DNA of 64,000 nucleotides from Anaerobranca gottschalkii DSM 13577 (GTDB lineage Bacteria > Bacillota > Proteinivoracia > Proteinivoracales > Proteinivoracaceae), in NCBI RefSeq assembly GCF_900111575.1, contig NZ_FOIF01000004.1, positions 1-64,000 on the forward strand, in the 5' to 3' direction. Made by a program: the position numbers and the translations under genes. Of the stretch, positions 51,902-60,635 are shown piece by piece (the stretch's first letter is position 1; every line of letters starts with the position of its first letter). The notes under the pieces were generated by a model. It did no database searches. It was given only the letters and a program-made list of their open reading frames with translations, and was not told where the DNA came from.

Positions 51902-52947
51902 TAGTGTTCACCTCCAGACTTTCTAGTTAAGGCATATAAAATTATTCCGTTCATAATGATTATTCTTGTTACTTCTGAAAGGTTTCCTGTTATCAATTCA
52001 TTGGCTATAGGAAGGGCAATAACTAAAAGGGATTGAAATAAGAAAGTTCCTACTATACATTGGGTTATTGTCCCTTTTTTCAATGTTGCTCCACCAATTA
52101 AAATCGATGCAACTACTGGAAAAGCCATGAATAGAGGTGCTAAGTATAGTTGTAAAAAGCCAAAGGATTGGGCATAAACTAAAATTCCCACTGCCCCTAA
52201 TACTGTTGATAAAATAATCCCTAATATCCGATATCTGTCCACATTTAAACCACAGGCTTTAGCAAAGGCTGGATTACTTCCAACAACTTTCATTGCAATA
52301 CCTGTTTTAGTTTTATGGAATAATCCCATGGCAATACAAAAGAGAGCAAAGGTTAATAATAACCCAGTCGGTATAGTTACCCCAAATAATGAAAATTTCA
52401 AGAAATCATTTAACACTTTATCAAATATGTCTTGTATTGATATCGTTACCCTTAAACCAACTCCACCATAGGGCCAAATCATTAGGGGACTAGTAAAGGG
52501 AGCCCTTGCCCAAAACATACAAATCCCGGAAACTACTGAAAAGCCCAAATAAGTACCTACTAACATTTCTTGTCCTTTAACCTTGTTTAACAATAGGCCA
52601 TATAAATATCCACTGAATATACTTAAAGGTAATGAGATTAAAATAGCTAAAATAAATCCCATAAAACCTACAAAACCTAGTTCTATTGATATAACTGCCC
52701 CTAACAATCCACAGATGATTCCTAAAGGTAAGCCAAAGTTAGGTCCTGCACCAACCCGAATGGATGGTATCATTGCCAGCACCAATATGCCATTCATTCC
52801 AGTTCTAACAAGCATACTGCCAATAATTTGAGTCATCTGTAACTTTAAAATATAACCGGTGATAATTAGGGATAAAAGAAAAGCACCGATGATTAACCTA
52901 GGCCAGCCGACCTGTTCTATTACTTTTTGCAATTTCCCTTTATCCAT
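51901..52947 (-). CDS. ABC importer permease (RbsC/BPD_transp_2 type), first subunit
   Basis: This 348-residue permease has the same layout as its downstream partner: GAGPNFGLPLGIICGLLG early, KTGIAMKVVGSNPAFAKACGL and ASILIGGATLKKGTITQC late. The two share topology and motifs but differ in sequence, so they act as a heterodimer. It overlaps the ATPase gene end by 8 bases (ATGGATAA). Confidence 0.87.
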   Translation of the reverse strand: MDKGKLQKVIEQVGWPRLIIGAFLLSLIITGYILKLQMTQIIGSMLVRTGMNGILVLAMIPSIRVGAGPNFGLPLGIICGLLGAVISIELGFVGFMGFILAILISLPLSIFSGYLYGLLLNKVKGQEMLVGTYLGFSVVSGICMFWARAPFTSPLMIWPYGGVGLRVTISIQDIFDKVLNDFLKFSLFGVTIPTGLLLTFALFCIAMGLFHKTKTGIAMKVVGSNPAFAKACGLNVDRYRILGIILSTVLGAVGILVYAQSFGFLQLYLAPLFMAFPVVASILIGGATLKKGTITQCIVGTFLFQSLLVIALPIANELITGNLSEVTRIIIMNGIILYALTRKSGGEH

Positions 52948-54526
52948 TTTGCTCCACCTCCTCCACCTGATCTAAAGTTCCTGCCATCAATAGACCATAT
53001 TTTATATCTGAATCTTCCGGTTTGAGAATTCCCACATTCTTTCCTTGATATATGATTGCTACTCTATGACAAATAGACCGTAGTTCCCCTAATTCGCTGG
53101 ATGTCATGATAATAGTCATACCCAACTCCTTATTGAGCTTTTTCAAAAGCTCTAATACTAAGTTCTTTGCCCCAATATCTATTCCCCTAGTAGGTTCTGA
53201 AACAAAGAGGAGCTTTGGTTCTAGTGTTAAAGCCCTGGCAATACAAACCTTTTGCTGATTACCTCCACTTAGTCTTTTGACAATTTGTTTAGGCCCTGTA
53301 CAGCGTATATCCAACATTTTTATCATTTCTTGAGTTTTTTCTCTAACAGCTTTCTTGTCTTCAAAATTTATCCCTAAAATCTTTCTAAAAAATTTGTTCT
53401 TTACTTGTTGAGCTGCAATACAGATGTTTTCCTCTATACTATCATCTAATAGTAGCCCAACACCCCGGCGATCTTCCGATACAAAGGCAATACCCTTTTC
53501 CAATATTTTAGCGGGGTTATTTAGGGGAAGTTCCATTCCCTCAAGTTCCACTTTTCCTCTACTAGGATAAAGACCCATAATTCCATTGGCTATTCCTATT
53601 TTCCCATGTCCTGCTAATCCGCCAATACCGATAATTTCTCCCTTCTTAACTTCTAGAGAAAAACCTTCTACCTGTTCTCCCGGCATATCTACATAAAGAT
53701 CAGTAATTTTTAAAATAACTTCATCCTTCCCTATATTATCTTTCTCACTGATAATTCTGTTGATCTTACGACCTACCATAAGTTCTGCCAGTTTAGCTAC
53801 AGTAGCCTGTTCTTTATCAATAGTTGCTACTTGTTCTCCATCCCTGAGTACCGTAATTCTATGGGCCACTTCAATTACTTCATCTAATCTATGGGTAATA
53901 AATAGTATTGAAATACCTGTTGCCGCTAAATTTTTCATTGTAGCTAAAAGGACTTCTGCCTCTTTTTCAGTTAAAACTGCTGTCGGTTCATCAAATACTA
54001 AGATTTTGATATTCTTCTTATCTATTTCCCTGGCAATTTCCACAAACTGCATATGTCCAACCGGCAACCCTGCTACAGGAAGATATTCATCTATAGTCAT
54101 TCCAGTTTTCTCTAATGCTTCCTGACTTTCTCTATTCATTTGTTCATAGTCTAATGTTTCTAGTTTTTGACCTAAAACTTTACTTAAAAGGTTAGGTTTT
54201 GTAATTTCTCTATTTAATTTAATATTTTCAGTTACAGTGAAATTAGGTAATAGCATGAATTCTTGATGTACCATGCCAATTCCCAGTTCCATAGCTTTAT
54301 GTGGACTTTGTATTTCCACTTTTTTCCCTTCTATGTAGATTTCCCCAGAGTATCCACCGGTTTCATGGATAACTGGCATACCAAATAATATATTCATTAA
54401 AGTAGATTTCCCTGCTCCATTTTCTCCTACTATAGCATGAATTTCACCTGGTGCAATTTCTAAATTTATCCCTTTTAAAACAGGATTTTGATAATATTCT
54501 TTTCGGATATCCTTTAATTTGATCAC
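52940..54526 (-). CDS. ABC importer ATPase with two nucleotide-binding domains (RbsA/MglA type)
   Basis: This 528-residue double ATPase has a first domain with Walker A GENGAGKSTL near 37 and Walker B ILVFDEPTAVLTEKE. The second domain has a degenerate Walker A (GLAGHGKIGIA), signature LSGGNQQKVCIARA and Walker B LLFVSEPTRGIDIG. One regular plus one altered half is usual for this family. GTG start at 54526, after GGGGGAG. A hairpin separates it from the DUF3798 gene. It powers the two permeases encoded downstream. Confidence 0.93.
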   Translation of the reverse strand: MIKLKDIRKEYYQNPVLKGINLEIAPGEIHAIVGENGAGKSTLMNILFGMPVIHETGGYSGEIYIEGKKVEIQSPHKAMELGIGMVHQEFMLLPNFTVTENIKLNREITKPNLLSKVLGQKLETLDYEQMNRESQEALEKTGMTIDEYLPVAGLPVGHMQFVEIAREIDKKNIKILVFDEPTAVLTEKEAEVLLATMKNLAATGISILFITHRLDEVIEVAHRITVLRDGEQVATIDKEQATVAKLAELMVGRKINRIISEKDNIGKDEVILKITDLYVDMPGEQVEGFSLEVKKGEIIGIGGLAGHGKIGIANGIMGLYPSRGKVELEGMELPLNNPAKILEKGIAFVSEDRRGVGLLLDDSIEENICIAAQQVKNKFFRKILGINFEDKKAVREKTQEMIKMLDIRCTGPKQIVKRLSGGNQQKVCIARALTLEPKLLFVSEPTRGIDIGAKNLVLELLKKLNKELGMTIIMTSSELGELRSICHRVAIIYQGKNVGILKPEDSDIKYGLLMAGTLDQVEEVEQNG

Positions 54527-54566
54527 ATTGCTCCCCCTTTCTATAAACTAAGTAGTATTAGTAATA

Positions 54567-54602
54567 GATAAAGCCCAATTAAATTTTTTATTGGGCTTTA
54601 TC
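54567..54602 (-). other. Hairpin between the DUF3798 binding protein and its ATPase gene
   Basis: GATAAAGCCCAAT and ATTGGGCTTTATC form a perfect 13-bp stem around a 10-base AT loop. On the minus strand TATTACTAA follows, a weak T-tract, so it likely lets part of transcription through and keeps binding protein in excess over the membrane complex. Confidence 0.7.
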
Positions 54603-54632
54603 TTTAATACTCGTAAATCTTAAAAATAGGAA

Positions 54633-55745
54633 CTAAAATACTATAGAATCAACAACAAATAGATAGAAATTATCTGTTCCTTTTAATAATTCTAATTGTA
54701 CTTCTCCTCCAACTGCTTCATTAAATTTTTTTTGTAAGATATCGTAATTAACCCCATCTACTTCCCCTTTAGCTAACGCCACTCCATATTCAGTAGCAGC
54801 CCAAATAATTGCCATATTAGCAGGAGCTTTCCATGTAGCCATACGGCCTGCATTACCAGCTTCGGCAACTTTAGCTTTAATTTGTTCAAACAAGTATTCT
54901 AAGTCCCCAGTTTTATCAGATGGTATTGACACCCCTAAAGCTCCTGGGTAGGCATGGTAAGGACTAGGACAACACTGTTCTGGAAAAATAGCTTTATTTT
55001 TTAGTACTTCCCTAATTAAAGGCTCTTGCATAGCACAGTTAGTACCAAAGAAAGCTGTATTTGGACCATGAACTTCTACTTGTCTTGAAACATCTTCTAA
55101 AATAAATTGTTGGGTACCGGGGATACCAGCATCTCCTAAAGGATCTGGAGCATCAACTTCGATAAACTCGATACCTAATTTTTCAGCTGTTTCCCTTAAT
55201 TTATCCCGACGGCTTGCTAACAGTTCATATGACATATGTCTAGGGAAAGAATAATGGATAAATTTCTCTGCTCCCATAGCTTTAGCTTGTTCCATTATAG
55301 AAACTCCCCTGAATAAATTATCTGTTTCTAACACAATGTCAGCATACTTAGCTATCATTGCTGGATCTTCATGGGGAACTCCAACTATAAAGAACACATC
55401 ATCCCTTGTTTCTCTAACTTGCTCGATAGCTGCAGCTGTACCAGGTACTCCTTGAACAATAACTATAACTTTTACTAAAGGATCAGCAGCTAAGTTAACA
55501 ATATTAGCAATAGTAGTTTCTTGTTCTTTTGTAAAGTTGTCTGGATAGGTTACATGTTTAATTACATCTTCACCATATTTTTTCACCATATCCTGAGCTG
55601 CTACGAATTCTTCCTCCCCTTGGGAAACGGTACCGGTCACAATCCCAATCCTAAATTTGTCTTCTTTTACTTCACTTTTACCACCACAACCTAATAAGGC
55701 AAAAATTAGTAATCCTGTTAAAAGAACACATAAAATCTTTCTCAA
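54633..55745 (-). CDS. DUF3798 substrate-binding lipoprotein of an ABC importer
   Basis: This 370-residue lipoprotein has signal 1-19 and lipobox ALLGC, Cys20. The mature part is like periplasmic binding protein family 1 (RIGIVTGTVSQGEEEFVAAQDM, VIVIVQGVPGTAAAIEQV, TAFFGTNCAMQEPLIREVL) and matches the DUF3798 family as I know it. TTG start at 55745, 7-8 bases after AAGGAGGG. The downstream genes supply a double ATPase and two permeases. The ligand is not established for this family. Candidates by transporter class are sugars, nucleosides or autoinducer-like molecules, but nothing in the window decides this. Confidence 0.86.
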   Translation of the reverse strand: MRKILCVLLTGLLIFALLGCGGKSEVKEDKFRIGIVTGTVSQGEEEFVAAQDMVKKYGEDVIKHVTYPDNFTKEQETTIANIVNLAADPLVKVIVIVQGVPGTAAAIEQVRETRDDVFFIVGVPHEDPAMIAKYADIVLETDNLFRGVSIMEQAKAMGAEKFIHYSFPRHMSYELLASRRDKLRETAEKLGIEFIEVDAPDPLGDAGIPGTQQFILEDVSRQVEVHGPNTAFFGTNCAMQEPLIREVLKNKAIFPEQCCPSPYHAYPGALGVSIPSDKTGDLEYLFEQIKAKVAEAGNAGRMATWKAPANMAIIWAATEYGVALAKGEVDGVNYDILQKKFNEAVGGEVQLELLKGTDNFYLFVVDSIVF

Positions 55746-55831
55746 AAAAATCCCTCCTTAATTTTGAGTTATCTATATATATTAAAGTTTTATGTTTAAT
55801 ATGCCATTGTATCTTAACACACAAAAAAAAT

Positions 55832-55856
55832 AGCTTGTTGTATTGCACAACAAGCT
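55832..55856 (-). terminator. Terminator of the VanY-type gene
   Basis: AGCTTGTTGT and ACAACAAGCT pair perfectly around five bases directly after the stop. On the minus strand ATTTTTTTT follows. Confidence 0.92.
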
Positions 55857-56816
55857 TTAGTTATTAACATAGATAATTTCTCTTTTTAAGTTTTGAGGAA
55901 GTTCTTTTAAGAATTGATTTAAAGTTAAACCAGATTCTTTCCATTCCTTTGCCTTTTCTACACCTATATAGCGATAATGCCATGGTTCAAAAATATAGCC
56001 TGTAATACTTTCTTTTCCTTCTGGATAACTTAGAACGAATCCATATTTATAGGCATTTTCCATTAGCCATTTTCCTGCTGAAGTATTGGCAAAACTTTGA
56101 TTTAAGCTACCCTCTGGTCTTTCTACAAAATCCACAGTTGTACCAAGCTGATGTTCAGATGTCCCTGGTTTAGCTGAAATCCTATTTGCCATTTCTTCTC
56201 CATATCTTAATACATGATTATTATAAATTTGTTTTTGGGTTTCATAATCTCTAAAAGCAGATGCTACGTACAAAGTAATTCCTTCTTCTTTTGCATCTTT
56301 CCACATTTTTTCTAAATAATAGGCAGCTTCTTTTCGTAAATAGTATCTCCATTGTGGTCTCGACAATAAATATTTTGGTAATTCCACTAAATCAGAAGGT
56401 CGATAATTACCTAAACTGACATTTTTAGTAACCAAAGTTAAAATATCATCAGGGTCAAGTGCTAGATATTGTTGATCTTCAAGGACAAATTTTGCCATAA
56501 TTGTCGCTGATTCCTCTGGTTTAAAACTATACTTAAGTTCAGTAGATAATAATTTCCCATCTAAGTACCACCCGTCGAAAATATAGTTTTCTTTAGGTAT
56601 TGCTTCAATAAATACTTCATCCCCTTTATTAAAAGTACCTCCTCCTAAAACACTTCCTCCTTCATTCCTAGATACTAATAGGCGAATTTGAAGTTCTTGT
56701 GGAGTTTTACTTTCTATCAAATTTTCTGAACGGGCACTCAATATATTATTTAATAAATTAAAGGAAACAAGGATTACTACTATTGATATAAATATATATA
56801 ATCTTCCATTTTTCAT
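55857..56816 (-). CDS. VanY-type D-alanyl-D-alanine carboxypeptidase (M15B) with N-terminal beta-repeat domain
   Basis: This 319-residue protein has an N-terminal membrane helix (about 5-24), then an InlB/Listeria-Bacteroides-like repeat domain of about 70 residues (RLLVSRNEGGSVLGGGTFNKGD, IFDGWYLDGKL), and a VanY catalytic domain (about 150-310). Zinc-site motifs are SEHQLGTTVDF near 223 (His and Asp) and EPWHYRYIG near 280 (Glu, His). SAFRDYETQKQIYNNH is also typical. It trims D-Ala from peptidoglycan stem peptides outside the membrane. The extra repeat domain is unusual for VanY and may bind the wall or another protein. Confidence 0.9.
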   Translation of the reverse strand: MKNGRLYIFISIVVILVSFNLLNNILSARSENLIESKTPQELQIRLLVSRNEGGSVLGGGTFNKGDEVFIEAIPKENYIFDGWYLDGKLLSTELKYSFKPEESATIMAKFVLEDQQYLALDPDDILTLVTKNVSLGNYRPSDLVELPKYLLSRPQWRYYLRKEAAYYLEKMWKDAKEEGITLYVASAFRDYETQKQIYNNHVLRYGEEMANRISAKPGTSEHQLGTTVDFVERPEGSLNQSFANTSAGKWLMENAYKYGFVLSYPEGKESITGYIFEPWHYRYIGVEKAKEWKESGLTLNQFLKELPQNLKREIIYVNN

Positions 56817-56930
56817 GGCAATCTCCCTCTCGCTAAGTTATATAAATTAATTCGCTATAAAAGTCTAAAAACCTGCTAAAACTTCTAAGATAAAAGAAAT
56901 ATTTTTCCGGGTTTATTTTCAAAATATTAG

Positions 56931-56958
56931 TTACATTTCTCTAATCATCTGATATAAT
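56931..56958 (+). promoter_or_regulatory. Promoter of the LnrLMN-like exporter operon
   Basis: TTACAT (56931-56936), a 16-base spacer and TATAAT (56953-56958), 35 bases before the ATG of the ATPase gene. Confidence 0.65.
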
Positions 56959-56992
56959 TAACATAACTGTATAAAAAAGGGAGAGATTTGTT

Positions 56993-57928
56993 ATGGGTTT
57001 TGTAGAGGTAAAGGAATTAACAAAAAAATACGGTAATTTTACCGCTGTAGACAAGATAAGCTTTACTATAAACAAAGGAGAAATTTTTGGTCTTTTAGGG
57101 CCTAATGGTGCTGGAAAAACCACTACTATCTCAATCCTAGCTACATTATTAGAACCTACCTCTGGGGATATTGTCGTCGATAATTACAGTGTTAAAAAAC
57201 ATCCTAATAAAGTACGGGAAATGTTAGGGTTTGTCCCCCAAGAAATCGCCCTCTATCACTCATTAAGTGCCATAGAAAACCTTACTTTTTGGGGAAGAAT
57301 GTATAACCTTAAAGAAAAAGAACTAAAGAAAAGGGTTGATTATGTTTTAGATTTGGTTAGTCTAAGTCAAAGGGCAAAGGAACCTATAAAAAATTATTCC
57401 GGTGGTATGAAAAGGAGAATTAACATAGCAGTAGGTCTTTTACACAATCCAAGGCTATTGTTAATGGATGAACCTACTGTAGGAGTTGACCCCCAATCAC
57501 GGAATAACATATTAGAAACTGTAAAAAATTTAAGCAAAGATGGTATTACTGTAATTTATACCAGCCACTACATGGAAGAAATTGAATACCTCTGTGATAA
57601 GGTAGCTATTATGGATAGTGGTGAAATTAAAGCTCAAGGAACAGTTGAAGAATTAAAGGCAATAGTAGGGAATAAAGATACTATCAAGGTTTTTCTGCAA
57701 AGACCCCTCTCCAGTGAAAAAATAACAATATTAAAAAATACCTTTAATTTCAAAGGAGAATTTACCGATAAAGAAATTTCTTTTCTAGTGGATAACGGTA
57801 GTGATCAATTAGTGGATATCTTAGGAAAATTACAATCTCTAGGGGTAGAAGTAAAATCTGTTGATATAATTAAACCAAATTTAGAAAAAGTATTTCTACA
57901 CCTTACCGGAAAGTCTTTAAGGGATTAG
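56993..57928 (+). CDS. ABC-2 exporter ATPase (LnrL/YfiL type)
   Basis: This 311-residue ATPase has Walker A GPNGAGKTTT, signature YSGGMKRRINIAVGLLHNP, Walker B LLLMDEPTVGVDPQ and switch His TSHYM, plus a C-terminal extension of about 80 residues. YSGGMKRR is the DrrA/NatA-type signature. Two large ABC-2 permeases follow, the order found in linearmycin exporter LnrLMN of Bacillus. Probable role: efflux of a lipophilic or peptide antibiotic. ATG after GGGAGAG. Confidence 0.9.
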   Translation: MGFVEVKELTKKYGNFTAVDKISFTINKGEIFGLLGPNGAGKTTTISILATLLEPTSGDIVVDNYSVKKHPNKVREMLGFVPQEIALYHSLSAIENLTFWGRMYNLKEKELKKRVDYVLDLVSLSQRAKEPIKNYSGGMKRRINIAVGLLHNPRLLLMDEPTVGVDPQSRNNILETVKNLSKDGITVIYTSHYMEEIEYLCDKVAIMDSGEIKAQGTVEELKAIVGNKDTIKVFLQRPLSSEKITILKNTFNFKGEFTDKEISFLVDNGSDQLVDILGKLQSLGVEVKSVDIIKPNLEKVFLHLTGKSLRD

Positions 57929-57939
57929 AGGTGTTTATT

Positions 57940-59160
57940 ATGAAACCATTATATATAGGTCTTAAAGATATAATTATACTGGTTAGAGATAAAAAATCTT
58001 TATCCAGCCTAATAACTGCCCCTTTAATTTTAACTTTTATTTTAGGTTTTTCGTTAAATGCCCTGTGGGCACAGGGTAATGCTAACAATCCTTTAGGTAC
58101 ATTATTAATATTAGACAATGATCAAGGGGGAACCTTTTCCCAGCTACTTATAAATGAGGTGTTTTTTTCCGATGAATTCAGCTCAAGGTTTGTTGTAGAA
58201 ATCATTGAAGATAAGGCTACAGGAAAAGAACTTGTAAAAAGGGGAAAGGCTGTTGCTCTCCTCCAAATTCCCCATAGTTTTTCTCAAGATATTTTAGCAG
58301 GAAATCCAACAACTATAGAGATTTTAGGTGATAGTGGAAATGAATTTGTTCCCCCAGTTATTTTAAATGTAACAGAAATCTTTATCGATGAAGTTTCAGT
58401 AAGATTCTTAGCTTCCGATGAAATCCAAAGGTTTTTAACCGGTGATGAAAAGGATTTAGAACTTATCAATACCTTCTTTGATAAATTAGAAAAGAAAGAA
58501 AAGAGTATCGAGATTGCCAAAGATCTCCGTTTTGCAAGGACTCCTGATACAACAAATTCCGTTTCAGCAATGGGCTACTATTCTGCCGCCATGGCTGTCA
58601 TGTACTTATTATTTAATGCTAATTTAGGTGGGAAAAGGATTCTAGAAGAAAATGAACAAAGAACCTGGCAACGGCTTAAAACTACAGGTATTACCTCTTT
58701 AAAATTCATCTTTGGAAAAACTATTGGTATCTATTTTTCAGCATTATTACAAATCACTGTTTTAATTTTAGCTACATCTTTAGTCTATGGTGTAAAATGG
58801 GGAAACCCCCTATCAGTTTTCCTTTTTGCCTTAATTGTCGCCTTCGCAGCATCGGGTTTAGGAATATTTATAGCAGCTTTAGCTACCTCTTCTACATCTG
58901 CCGACAATTTAGGAACCTTTATTATTTTAATAATGTCTGCCATCGGTGGTTCTATGTGGCCAGTATATGGTATGCCACCCTTTATGAAGTTTTTAAGTAA
59001 TTTTACTTTTAACCACTGGGCTTTAGACGGTTTTACAAAAATAATGTTTTTAAATTTCCATATAAATGATCTAACCACTAATATTTTTTATCTATTTTTA
59101 ATAGGTGTTATCCCTTTGACAATAGCTATTATAACCCTCAATAAAAGGGTGGTGAGTTAA
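57940..59160 (+). CDS. ABC-2 exporter permease (LnrM type)
   Basis: From the ATG at 57940 (GAGGTG 6 bases upstream) this is a 406-residue permease. It has an N-terminal helix, a long extracytoplasmic domain (about 45-210) and five C-terminal helices, with NEQRTWQRLKTTGITSLKFIFGK as the ATPase-contact loop and GGSMWPVYGMPPFMKFLSNFTFNHWALDG near the end. An alternative GTG at 57931 overlaps the ribosome binding site and is unlikely. Its stop is followed directly by the next ATG. Confidence 0.87.
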   Translation: MKPLYIGLKDIIILVRDKKSLSSLITAPLILTFILGFSLNALWAQGNANNPLGTLLILDNDQGGTFSQLLINEVFFSDEFSSRFVVEIIEDKATGKELVKRGKAVALLQIPHSFSQDILAGNPTTIEILGDSGNEFVPPVILNVTEIFIDEVSVRFLASDEIQRFLTGDEKDLELINTFFDKLEKKEKSIEIAKDLRFARTPDTTNSVSAMGYYSAAMAVMYLLFNANLGGKRILEENEQRTWQRLKTTGITSLKFIFGKTIGIYFSALLQITVLILATSLVYGVKWGNPLSVFLFALIVAFAASGLGIFIAALATSSTSADNLGTFIILIMSAIGGSMWPVYGMPPFMKFLSNFTFNHWALDGFTKIMFLNFHINDLTTNIFYLFLIGVIPLTIAIITLNKRVVS

Positions 59161-60297
59161 ATGAAAGTATTACATTTAGCTTTAAATCATCTTAAACTAC
59201 TTTTTAAATATAAAATGACTTTTGTTTGGTTTTTTGCCTTACCTATTACTTTAACTTTAATTATCGGCTCTTCCATGGGTGAAAATCCTAGTGAAGAAGT
59301 TTTTCCCGTCGCCATATTAGATGAAGAGAATTCCTTTTTTACCAATTATATTATAGAAAGAATCGAAGAAGATGATAAGTTTACAGTAGAAAGGGTAGAT
59401 TTTAACAGTGGATTAGAATTGGTGGAAAAAAGTGAAGTCGCTGGATTTATCCATTTCCCCAAAAATTTAAGTAAAGTTTATTTTTATCCATCTAGACGGA
59501 GGATTTCACCTCTGATGTTAGAAAAAAACTTAGAAAAGTCTATTGTTGAATTAAATAATAGTTTAAGGATTGCCCAAGGAATAGCAGAAGTTTTTTCCCC
59601 TGACTCTGATATCCTACTATTACAAAAAGAAATTCTACCAAAACTAAAAGAAGTTCCTATTTCTGCCCAATTATCTTGGACTAATGGTAGTGAAATTCCC
59701 GTAGGAAATAATATGAGTTCTCCCGGTATGGCCATTTTATTTACCCTTATGTCTGTGGTATTTTCAGGGGCAGGAGTTATTCTTTCTGATAAACATTATA
59801 AAACCTTTGATCGACTATTAACTACTCCAACATCTAGAAGAACTATTATTTTAGGAAAGAGTTTAGGAATTTTTTTAGTCGGTTTTGTCCAACTTTCTAT
59901 CTTGATATTATTTGGGCAGTTTGTTTTAAAGGTAAACTGGGGTGGAGATATTTTGGCTACCATTTTGCTGAGTTTAGCCTTTGTCTTTGCTGCTTCAGGC
60001 CTCGCCATGGCTTTAGTCTCTATTTGTAACAATAACAGCCAACTAAATGTATTAGGTAATATAATAGTAATAGGGATTTCTATGTTAGGGGGGTGTTACT
60101 GGCCAATAGAACTACTACCTAACCATATGCAAATAATCTCCAAGCTAGTTCCCACTGGCTGGGCAATGCAAGGTTATACCGACATAATACTAAGGGGATT
60201 AGGATTGAATGATGTCTTACTCAATATATTTGTTTTATTGATCTTTGGCTTTATATTAAATGGTTTTGGTATTTATAAATTAAAAAACATAGTATAA
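59161..60297 (+). CDS. ABC-2 exporter permease (LnrN type)
   Basis: This 378-residue permease has the same design as the previous gene: an N-terminal helix, an extracytoplasmic domain (about 40-200), then five helices with DKHYKTFDRLLTTPTSRRTIILGK as the contact loop and GGCYWPIELLPNHMQIISKLVPTGWAMQGY. It starts on the base after the previous stop, so translation is coupled. The two permeases probably form a heterodimer with the ATPase dimer. Confidence 0.87.
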   Translation: MKVLHLALNHLKLLFKYKMTFVWFFALPITLTLIIGSSMGENPSEEVFPVAILDEENSFFTNYIIERIEEDDKFTVERVDFNSGLELVEKSEVAGFIHFPKNLSKVYFYPSRRRISPLMLEKNLEKSIVELNNSLRIAQGIAEVFSPDSDILLLQKEILPKLKEVPISAQLSWTNGSEIPVGNNMSSPGMAILFTLMSVVFSGAGVILSDKHYKTFDRLLTTPTSRRTIILGKSLGIFLVGFVQLSILILFGQFVLKVNWGGDILATILLSLAFVFAASGLAMALVSICNNNSQLNVLGNIIVIGISMLGGCYWPIELLPNHMQIISKLVPTGWAMQGYTDIILRGLGLNDVLLNIFVLLIFGFILNGFGIYKLKNIV

Positions 60298-60354
60298 ATA
60301 GTTGCTTTAAGGAAATATTTATTATATAATATAGCATAATATTTATATATGATT

Positions 60355-60605
60355 TAAAGGCTATGAACAGGACAGTAGTAAAAGGGAGTAGTTCACAGAG
60401 AGATAATCATTAGGTGGAAGATTATCAACAAAACCTTTTATGAAGATCACCTGGGAGCTGGATAGCTGAAACTAAGTAAGCTATCCCGTATGGATACGTT
60501 AAATCCATTAAAGTGACAGCTTTATAGCTGTAAGTAGGGTGGTACCGCGGAAAACATTTATGAAATTTCGTCCCTAAGTCTTTAGACTTAGGGACTTTTA
60601 TTTTT
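60355..60605 (+). promoter_or_regulatory. T-box leader (isoleucine specifier ATC) of ileS
   Basis: The conserved T-box AGGGTGGTACCGCGG lies at 60536-60550. The terminator uses GTCCCTAAGTC (60570-60580) with GACTTAGGGAC (60585-60595) followed by TTTTATTTTT. In the stem I region TGAAGATCACCTGGGAGCTG (from 60441) places ATC (60446-60448) in the specifier slot, coding isoleucine. The leader fills most of the 338-base gap after the exporter operon; no gene is seen there. Confidence 0.92.
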
Positions 60606-60635
60606 AAAAAATCTATTATGAAAGGATGAAAAAAC

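Noticed and set aside
57931-57939. GTG start three codons earlier for the LnrM-like permease
   Set aside because: That GTG is part of the GAGGTG ribosome binding site for the ATG at 57940.
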